This document shows, piece after piece, positions 9,039 to 13,480 of a stretch of DNA of 13,480 nucleotides. Position 1 is the first letter of the stretch. Every line of letters starts with the position of its first letter. This DNA comes from Candidatus Aerophobota bacterium. GTDB lineage: Bacteria > Aerophobota > Aerophobia > Aerophobales > B3-G15. A model generated the notes under the pieces. The model was not told the origin of the DNA and did no database searches. It saw nothing but the letters and a program-made list of their open reading frames with translations. The translations under genes and the position numbers were made by a program. The DNA is taken from the NCBI GenBank assembly GCA_011372105.1, contig DRTT01000129.1, forward strand, positions 1 through 13,480, written 5' to 3'.

Positions 9039-9066
9039 AATATATTAAATTTTCACGCGTTTTCAA
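9039..9066 (-). promoter_or_regulatory. Putative sigma-70-type promoter for the tRNA-rplM operon
   Basis: TTGAAA (9066-9061) and TATATT (9044-9039) are separated by 16 nt, which predicts a start near 9032 and a short leader before tRNA-Gln at 9014. The -35 box lies across the gltX stop codon. Found by eye against the TTGACA/TATAAT consensus; not tested. Confidence 0.5.
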
Positions 9067-10523
9067 TTCCTCAAAAGGTTCAAAGCTCTATCAATTCTTC
9101 TTAATACCTCTTCCTTCCCCAGGGCACAGGCAAGTTCAAAAAGACCGGGACCTTCCATCCTTCCTGTAAGAGCAACTCTTAATGGATGAAACACTTTACT
9201 TGTAGAAAGCCCAAGCTCTTCTGATAATCTGCGCAGGGTTTCTTCAAGGTCTTTTTCTTCCAGAGATTTTTTTTCTTCCACCTCTTCCTTTATCCTCTTT
9301 AGCAAGAATGGGACATAATCTTTCTTTAATCTCTTTTCCACTGCTTTCTCATCGTAAGGAAAATCTTTCTCAAAGAAAAAATTTGCAAGTTTTGTAATAT
9401 CGGAAAGAACTCTCAATCTATCTTTTTCTAACTTTACAATCTGTAACACTTTGTTATATTCATCAGTAGAAAGACCATCCTTCACCCATCCCTTTTTTTT
9501 CAGATAAGGAATTACAAGCTCTGTAAGTTTCCTGGTATCCATTTTTCTTATATATTCCGCATTCATCCATTCAAGCTTCTGAGGGTCAAAAATAGCAGGA
9601 CTTTTATTTACCCTTTCAAGAGAAAACTTTTCTATAAGTTCCTCCCTGGTAAAAAACTGCTGACTGTCGGGAGTTGACCACCCTAAAAGTGCAAGGTAAT
9701 TAACCACCGCCCAGGGAAGATAACCTTTCTCTCTATAGTAGCTTACAGAGGTTGCTCCGTGCCTTTTGCTTAATTTGGAGCCATCCTTCCCTAAAATCAT
9801 GGGAATGTGGGCGTAATAAGGTGGTTCAAATCCTAATGCATCATAAATTAAAAGTTGTCTCGGAGTATTGGAAAGATGATCATCACCCCTTATCACGTGA
9901 GTTATCTTCATCAAAGCGTCATCTATTACATTGGCAAAATTAAAAGTTGGAGTTCCATCTGATTTTAAAATAATAAAATCTCCTATCAATTTGCTATCAA
10001 AACTAACCTCACCTCTTAAAAGATCCTTTACCTTAATTACCCCCACCTGAGGAACTCTAAATCTGAAAGTGGGCTTTCTTCCTTCTCTCTCAAACCTTCT
10101 CCTCTCCTCTTGAGATAAATTGCGACACCTTCCATCATACACAGGGGGAATTCCTTTCTCCTGCATCTTTTTCTTTTTAACCTCAAGCTCCTCTGGCAAG
10201 CAATAACAAAGATAAGCTTTTCCCTCCCTTAAAAGTTTATCTGCAAATTCTCTGTAAATATTAAGTCTCTCGGACTGAAAATAAGGTCCATACTCTCCTC
10301 CAACCTCAGGACCCTCATCCCAGTTTAATCCAAGCCACTTCAAATTCTCTATTATCGACCTTGTAAAATCCTCCTGGGAACGCAAAAGATCAGTATTTTC
10401 TATTCTCAATATAAACCTTCCCTTATGATGACGAGCAAAAAGCCAGTTAAAAAGAGCAGTCCTTACCCCCCCAATATGCAGCTCTCCCGTAGGACTGGGA
10501 GCAAAACGAACTCTTACCTGCAT
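9063..10523 (-). CDS. gltX: Glutamyl-tRNA synthetase (possibly non-discriminating)
   Basis: Charges tRNA-Glu with glutamate; in bacteria without GlnRS the enzyme also mischarges tRNA-Gln for later amidation by GatCAB. The protein has 486 residues, a normal length. Seen: PSPTGELHIGG (10-19, the HIGH motif as HIGG), the zinc-type insert CYC (106-108) with GRC (131-133), of which the fourth expected ligand is Asn135 rather than His. Further on are the substrate-site stretch IRGDDHLSNTPRQ (211-223) and KLSKR (250-254), then an all-helical anticodon-binding domain. The ATG is preceded by GAGAGGAAG and lies 9 nt after a small basic protein gene, so the two are cotranscribed. Two adjacent downstream tRNAs, Gln and Glu, fit a non-discriminating role, but this is context only. 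Confidence 0.96.
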   Translation of the reverse strand: MQVRVRFAPSPTGELHIGGVRTALFNWLFARHHKGRFILRIENTDLLRSQEDFTRSIIENLKWLGLNWDEGPEVGGEYGPYFQSERLNIYREFADKLLREGKAYLCYCLPEELEVKKKKMQEKGIPPVYDGRCRNLSQEERRRFEREGRKPTFRFRVPQVGVIKVKDLLRGEVSFDSKLIGDFIILKSDGTPTFNFANVIDDALMKITHVIRGDDHLSNTPRQLLIYDALGFEPPYYAHIPMILGKDGSKLSKRHGATSVSYYREKGYLPWAVVNYLALLGWSTPDSQQFFTREELIEKFSLERVNKSPAIFDPQKLEWMNAEYIRKMDTRKLTELVIPYLKKKGWVKDGLSTDEYNKVLQIVKLEKDRLRVLSDITKLANFFFEKDFPYDEKAVEKRLKKDYVPFLLKRIKEEVEEKKSLEEKDLEETLRRLSEELGLSTSKVFHPLRVALTGRMEGPGLFELACALGKEEVLRRIDRALNLLRN

Positions 10524-10532
10524 CTTCCTCTC

Positions 10533-10667
10533 TTATTTGTTTTTATGTCTGTTTGCTCTTCTTCTCTTTTTTCTTTTATGTTTGTTAATCTTTTTCTTCT
10601 TTCTTCTTTTGTCTGAAATAAGCAAAAACAAAGACTCTACCCCTTCCCATTCTAACGCCATTATCAT
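10533..10667 (-). CDS. Small basic AURKAIP1/COX24-domain (mS38/bS22-like) ribosome-associated protein
   Basis: Complete 44-codon gene. Residues 1-18 are neutral to acidic (MIMALEWEGVESLFLLIS); residues 20-44 are almost all Lys, Arg, His and Asn. The core KKKKINKHKRKK (23-34) matches the K-[MI]-N-x-H-K pattern of the COX24/AURKAIP1 C-terminal domain, known from mitochondrial ribosomal protein mS38 and small bacterial proteins such as mycobacterial bS22. The ATG has a good GAGGT ribosome site 6 nt upstream, a promoter candidate lies just before it, and the stop is 9 nt from the gltX start. I infer binding to rRNA, probably in the small subunit. Caution: basic low-complexity peptides can arise by chance in purine-rich DNA, but the ribosome site, the spacing and the motif together argue for a real gene. 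Confidence 0.72.
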   Translation of the reverse strand: MIMALEWEGVESLFLLISDKRRKKKKINKHKRKKRRRANRHKNK

Positions 10668-10705
10668 CTTTTTACCTCAATGATATTATTAAGTATTGTT
10701 TGCCT

Positions 10706-10737
10706 TATATATTTTAAAATTTAGGAGGGTTTGTCAA
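10706..10737 (-). promoter_or_regulatory. Putative promoter for the small basic protein-gltX operon
   Basis: A perfect TTGACA (10737-10732) overlaps the TGA stop of the TPR gene. Two -10 candidates follow: TAAAAT at 10716-10711 (spacer 15) and TATATA at 10711-10706 (spacer 20). Neither spacing is ideal, so the -35 box is the firmer part. The leader to the small gene would be about 35 nt. Confidence 0.45.
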
Positions 10738-11405
10738 CCTTCGTTTGTCCGGGCAAAATTTTGAAGCTTCGCCTCGGCTATTTTTGCCTGAGAAGAAAGA
10801 GGATATCTTGAGATTAAATTCTGATATAATTTTAATGCCGCCTCCTTTCTGCCTAAGGCCTCACAACATCTTGCCTCTCCCAATACTGCTTCCGGAGCAA
10901 CAGAAGTTTGAGCATACCTTTCCCTTATAATTTGATAGTATTTTATAGCTTCCTCGTAATTTCCTTTCTCTTCGCAAATTGAAGCAATCTTCAGCCTCAT
11001 CCAGGGGGAAAAATAACTTTTAGGATACCTTTTTAAAAAATCCTTTATTAAATTAATACTCTTATCAGACTCACCCAGTCTGTAAAAACAATCAGCAAGA
11101 TAAACAAAAACTTCCTGTTTGTTTCCAGAAAAGAACCTCCGGGAGATAATTTCCTCAAAAAGCTCTGCTGCTTTTTTAAGATCACTTTTTTCCTGCTGTT
11201 TATCTTCCTCAGCTTGAGCTTTAAGGTAAAAATCCTTGCCCTCCAAGTACTTCTCATAAGTTAGTTTCCCTGCATAGCTTAAGTAAGCATATAGAAAAAA
11301 CCCCGCTCCCAAAACAACCACAGATAGAATAAGAGATATTTTTAATACTTTTTTCCCTTTTTTAGAAAGAAAATAAGAAGTCTTGCTTTCTGCAGGTTTT
11401 CTCAT
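10734..11405 (-). CDS. Membrane-anchored tetratricopeptide repeat protein
   Basis: Function unknown; 223 residues from the ATG used here. Seen: a short basic N-terminus, one hydrophobic segment (about 23-45, ISLILSVVVLGAGFFLYAYLSYA) with positive charges before it. The body is therefore probably outside the cytoplasm. At least three TPR-like helix pairs follow (about 98-130, 133-165 and 170-203), with the usual W/Y/A/P pattern, for instance EEKGNYEEAIKYYQII and EALGRKEAALKLYQNL. The build resembles YfgM- or YbgF-like scaffold proteins, but I cannot assign it to either. A GTG at 11411 overlapping the UPF0280 stop is possible, but AGAGGG sits 5 nt before the ATG at 11405, which I prefer. It is in one operon with UPF0280. 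Confidence 0.75.
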   Translation of the reverse strand: MRKPAESKTSYFLSKKGKKVLKISLILSVVVLGAGFFLYAYLSYAGKLTYEKYLEGKDFYLKAQAEEDKQQEKSDLKKAAELFEEIISRRFFSGNKQEVFVYLADCFYRLGESDKSINLIKDFLKRYPKSYFSPWMRLKIASICEEKGNYEEAIKYYQIIRERYAQTSVAPEAVLGEARCCEALGRKEAALKLYQNLISRYPLSSQAKIAEAKLQNFARTNEG

Positions 11406-11407
11406 TT

Positions 11408-12151
11408 TCACCCTCTTATTATATTAAGTTTTCCCCAGGCTCCAAGTCTTTTATCTTTAATTATCAACCCTCCCTTTATCTCAGGAATAGTTTTTAAGAA
11501 TTTAATGCCTTTTTTAATGTCTTTTTCATCTTTTACAATGTTACCAACTGCCGTAGCTGCTGCATCGGCAAGAGCTGTGAAATGTGAAATTACAACTGCT
11601 GCATCGGCTTTTCCAAAACTTAGTGAATGTCCAAAAGTCCCCGCTGAGCAACAAATTCCGAGGGGGGTATCTTCTGGATTTATTAAAAGAGCAATTTTAC
11701 CACTTAAAGGAGATTCTCCTGCATAAATACCAACCTTTCTTGATTTTGTAACCTTCATAAAGATATCTCCACCATTTTCAACTATAACCTGTTTGCACCT
11801 TACCAAAAGATCTCTCCCCACAAATTCAGCTATAGCTCCTGCTACAGCAGCCATAGGACCTACCCCCACCTTCTGAGAAGCTTCAGCCATGCATCTTACA
11901 ATGGGAGGCATATTTTCCTCAACAGGATAAGGCTTCAATGTTTCCCTAAAGAGTGGATGATGATAAATGTATCTTTCAATATCCTGACGGTATTTTAAAA
12001 GAGCCTCCTCTGTTTCTCTCACCAGTTTTTTATCACAGAGAACAAGCAAATCACTTTCTTTAATCTGCACCCTGAAAGACAGAAGATCACCCGGCTTTAT
12101 AAGTCCTCTATAAATAGGATCTTCAATTCTTTCTTTCTCATTATCAAACAT
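11408..12151 (-). CDS. UPF0280 (COG2122, ApbE-like) family protein
   Basis: The protein has 247 residues and looks complete. Seen: family blocks VGPMAAVAGAIAE (97-109), VENGGDI (124-130), GICCSAGTFGHSLSFGKAD (165-183) and ALADAAATAVGN (193-204). The family is distantly related to ApbE flavin transferases. From family work it has been linked, with DUF39 and a NIL/ferredoxin protein, to sulfur transfer onto aspartate semialdehyde in homocysteine synthesis, with a proposed persulfide-forming role; neither partner gene is in this window. The Cys167-Cys168 pair would be the obvious place for such chemistry (inference). It starts 29 nt after the ATPase F gene with a weak ribosome site and is followed by the TPR gene. 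Confidence 0.88.
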   Translation of the reverse strand: MFDNEKERIEDPIYRGLIKPGDLLSFRVQIKESDLLVLCDKKLVRETEEALLKYRQDIERYIYHHPLFRETLKPYPVEENMPPIVRCMAEASQKVGVGPMAAVAGAIAEFVGRDLLVRCKQVIVENGGDIFMKVTKSRKVGIYAGESPLSGKIALLINPEDTPLGICCSAGTFGHSLSFGKADAAVVISHFTALADAAATAVGNIVKDEKDIKKGIKFLKTIPEIKGGLIIKDKRLGAWGKLNIIRG

Positions 12152-12180
12152 AACCAGCCTACTTATCCTTTATTACTCTA

Positions 12181-12504
12181 TTACTCTTCTGGAAGTTCTA
12201 TTCCCACTGCTCTTTTTACCATCTGTCTAATTCTTTCCTCAGCTGCACCTTTTTTAACCTCCAGACTATCAGGGATTATCGTAATTACAGGCAAAGATTT
12301 TGTCTCACTGAGTTGAGAGATCAAATCCATGCAGTCCTTAGCTATAGACTCGGCAACAAAAATTATCCCATATTCACCTTTTTCTGCAGCCTCAAAAAGA
12401 GCTTTTCTTCCCTCTTTTGAATCCTCAACATGTCTTGCCTCACAGCCTGAAGCTCTAAAGGGAAAAGAGGCATCTCTATCTCCAATTATAAGTATCTTTA
12501 ACAC
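12181..12504 (-). CDS. atpF: V/A-type ATP synthase subunit F
   Basis: Small central-stalk subunit of the V/A-type H+ or Na+ ATPase, which links the rotor to the catalytic head. The protein has 107 residues, as expected. Seen: LKILIIGDRDASFPFRASG (2-20), matching the family start (VIGD.D...GFRLAG), the middle block YGIIFVAESIAKDC, LPVITIIPDS (72-81), and the C-terminal RIRQMVKRAVGIELP. Together these give the Rossmann-like F-subunit pattern. The start is GTG with a very strong AAGGAGGAGG ribosome site. A promoter candidate with perfect TTGACA lies directly upstream. It is separated from subunit C by an opposite-strand gene, and subunits A, B and D do not follow. The symbol is used in the V/A sense, not for the F-type b subunit. 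Confidence 0.88.
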   Translation of the reverse strand: MLKILIIGDRDASFPFRASGCEARHVEDSKEGRKALFEAAEKGEYGIIFVAESIAKDCMDLISQLSETKSLPVITIIPDSLEVKKGAAEERIRQMVKRAVGIELPEE

Positions 12505-12514
12505 TTCCTCCTCC

Positions 12515-12552
12515 TTGACTTGCTATTTACCAACAGTAAAATTAGATGTCAA
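12515..12552. promoter_or_regulatory. Overlapping, mirror-image promoter pair (atpF leftward, small Cys gene rightward)
   Basis: Rightward: TTGACT (12515-12520), 16-nt spacer, TAAAAT (12537-12542), start predicted near 12549. Leftward: TTGACA (12552-12547), 17-nt spacer, TAAATA (12529-12524) with a TGG before it as in extended -10 sites, start predicted near 12517. The two share nearly the same 38 bp, forming an imperfect inverted repeat (TTGAC...TTTAC / GTAAA...GTCAA). Polymerase on one would block the other. Confidence 0.5.
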
Positions 12553-12723
12553 ATGTTGAAGAAAACTCTCAAAGACAAATGGAAAAGTTTTTTAATCCTC
12601 ATTGCCAACATAGCAGGGGGAAAAGTGTACCTATGTGATAGTTGTAAATTTGACTACAGAAGCTGTTCCAATCCAGACCATCCAAACGCCGTCAGATGTA
12701 AAAATTACCGTTCCCGTTATTAA
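12553..12723 (+). CDS. Four-cysteine mini-protein, function unknown
   Basis: The only plus-strand gene supported; 56 codons. Residues 1-10 are basic, 12-22 hydrophobic (SFLILIANIAG, too short and weak to call a membrane segment). Next comes a compact knuckle with Cys28, Cys31, Cys38 and Cys49 (CX2CX6CX10C) and His43, in the context LCDSCKFDYRSC and NPDHPNAVRC. This should bind zinc or an Fe-S centre (inference); the NP.HPNA..C..Y pattern looks like a conserved small-protein family I cannot name. The ATG lies 11 nt after a -10 box, so the mRNA may be leaderless. A GTG at 12625 preceded by AGGGGG would give a 32-residue form holding only the knuckle. The stop abuts that of ATPase subunit C. Confidence 0.62.
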   Translation: MLKKTLKDKWKSFLILIANIAGGKVYLCDSCKFDYRSCSNPDHPNAVRCKNYRSRY

Positions 12724-13480
12724 TTACAAACTAATCTCCCCTATTTGAGAGGGAGATAAAAATAATTTTTTTGCTCTTAAAATTGACCTTATTTTCTTTA
12801 TTTCCACTTTTTTATGCATTATGTAATTTATTAAAGGCTCCCTCCCAAAAGTCACATAAAAACCTATCCGGGTGAAGTTAAGAATAAGTTCCTGTGCTAA
12901 ACTGTCCAGAGTAAACAGGCTATTTTTTTCTTTCCACTCTCCCAGAGCTTTCTGAAAAAGGGAAATATAATCTGTGCCTTTTAAAATACCTAAAAAGGTT
13001 TCAAGAGACTCTCCAGCAAATTCCACTATAACCTTTTTCTCAAAACTCCCCTTATCAATTATAACCTCCTCCAAAATTCTTCTCTCTTCTTCTCTTTCTC
13101 TTCTCCACAACTTTATCCTTATGAAATTTTTGATATTTAAGACATCAGCCATAATTTCTCCCAGCTTCTTCAAAAAACTATCACCGTATCTTTCCAGCTC
13201 AGAATAAAACCTTATAAAGTACAATTTATCAAGAAAAAGATCAAGTTCTCTTGAAGATAAACCTCTCTCTGCCAGGCTCAGAGCTTCCTCTAATATATCC
13301 TTTAAAAAAGAAGGAAGAAAGAAAAAGTCCTGCTTTGCTATAGCTTTTAATAGAACTTCTGGACTTAAAACTCCCGATGTCGATAGATAATCTATTTTAT
13401 CCACTTCCTGGGAAAGTTTTTTTTGAAGATAGAGCTTAAGCATAACTTTTAGATTATGGAAATCCTGTTCAATCCAGAAA
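12724..13480 (-). CDS. V/A-type ATP synthase subunit C (5' end beyond window)
   Basis: Subunit C (AC39/d family) caps the membrane ring and connects it to the central stalk of the V/A-type ATPase. The frame stays open through the right edge, with readable codons for WIEQDFHNLKVMLKLYLQKK. This is the conserved DFHNLK.LLK block, so the ATG at 13443 is an internal methionine. Seen further on: DKLYFIRFYSELER, the DVLNIKNFIRIKLW segment, and near the C-terminus FGREPLINYIMHKKVEIKKI followed by RSILRAKKLFLSP, all typical of the AC39 family. About 251 residues are visible of the usual 320-350. The gene ends directly against the plus-strand four-cysteine gene. Confidence 0.88.
   Translation of the reverse strand, partial: FWIEQDFHNLKVMLKLYLQKKLSQEVDKIDYLSTSGVLSPEVLLKAIAKQDFFFLPSFLKDILEEALSLAERGLSSRELDLFLDKLYFIRFYSELERYGDSFLKKLGEIMADVLNIKNFIRIKLWRREREEERRILEEVIIDKGSFEKKVIVEFAGESLETFLGILKGTDYISLFQKALGEWKEKNSLFTLDSLAQELILNFTRIGFYVTFGREPLINYIMHKKVEIKKIRSILRAKKLFLSPSQIGEISL
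12734..12770 (+). terminator. Possible rho-independent terminator of the plus-strand four-cysteine gene
   Basis: A 7-bp stem ATCTCCC (12734-12740) / GGGAGAT (12751-12757) with a 10-nt loop starts 11 nt after the gene's stop. A seven-T run (from about 12764) follows a short A-rich stretch. The T run is a few bases further from the stem than usual. The element lies inside the 3' coding end of ATPase subunit C, so its sequence is also under coding constraint. Confidence 0.4.

Noticed and set aside
10425..10616. Plus-strand open frame opposite the gltX start and the small basic gene
   Set aside because: Its Ser/Phe/Leu-rich product is the antisense of a purine-rich tract, and no ribosome site was seen.
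11048..11257. 69-codon minus-strand frame inside the TPR gene
   Set aside because: Same strand, other frame; basic composition without a motif, while the TPR reading has clear helix pairs.
12520..12552. TTG start that would lengthen the four-cysteine protein by 11 residues
   Set aside because: It falls inside the predicted promoter, upstream of the expected transcript start, and has no ribosome site.
13443..13480. ATG at 13443 as the start of ATPase subunit C
   Set aside because: The frame stays open upstream and encodes the family block DFHNLK, so this methionine is internal.
1..13480. CRISPR arrays, insertion sequences, prophage genes or integrase sites
   Set aside because: No spaced direct repeats, transposase motifs or tRNA-end duplications were seen; gene content is chromosomal housekeeping.

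Overview
The window is a dense, AT-rich stretch of bacterial chromosome. All protein genes but one, and both tRNAs, lie on the minus strand, so the description follows transcription from right to left. The core genes are clearly bacterial: type II fatty-acid synthesis genes, RNase III, RluD-type pseudouridine synthase, ribosomal protein L13, and GluRS/IleRS of bacterial build. They sit beside two subunits of a V/A-type ATPase and a UPF0280 (COG2122) protein, a family common in anaerobes and methanogens. I infer an anaerobic, low-GC bacterium of a poorly sampled lineage, possibly Atribacterota/Aerophobota-like. No marker in the window fixes the taxon.

Layout from the right edge: (1) The 3' part of V/A-ATPase subunit C runs off the window. 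Its stop abuts the stop of a 56-codon plus-strand gene for a four-cysteine mini-protein, which has its own promoter and a possible terminator. (2) That gene's promoter overlaps, in mirror image, a promoter for V/A-ATPase subunit F. F is followed by UPF0280 and a membrane-anchored TPR protein, not by the usual catalytic A/B/D subunits. (3) A new promoter placed on the TPR stop codon drives a 44-codon gene for a Lys/Arg-rich protein of the AURKAIP1/COX24 (mS38/bS22-like) type, followed 9 nt later by gltX. (4) A further promoter on the gltX stop codon precedes tRNA-Gln(CUG) and tRNA-Glu(CUC), then rplM, a purine nucleoside phosphorylase, ileS and an rluD-like gene. (5) Without a clear break come fabG, acpP, fabF, rnc and the 5' part of a phosphoglucosamine/phosphomannomutase that runs off the left edge.

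The theme is translation (GluRS with two adjacent tRNAs it may charge, IleRS, L13, a ribosome-associated mini-protein, rRNA modification and processing) joined to fatty-acid elongation, with an energy-conservation cluster at the right. Several standard neighbours are absent: rpsI after rplM, lspA between ileS and rluD, plsX/fabH/fabD before fabG, and ATPase A/B/D after F. The parts most worth a second look are the two small genes, the mirrored promoter pair that splits atpC from atpF, and an Asn-to-Asp change in the purine pocket of the nucleoside phosphorylase.
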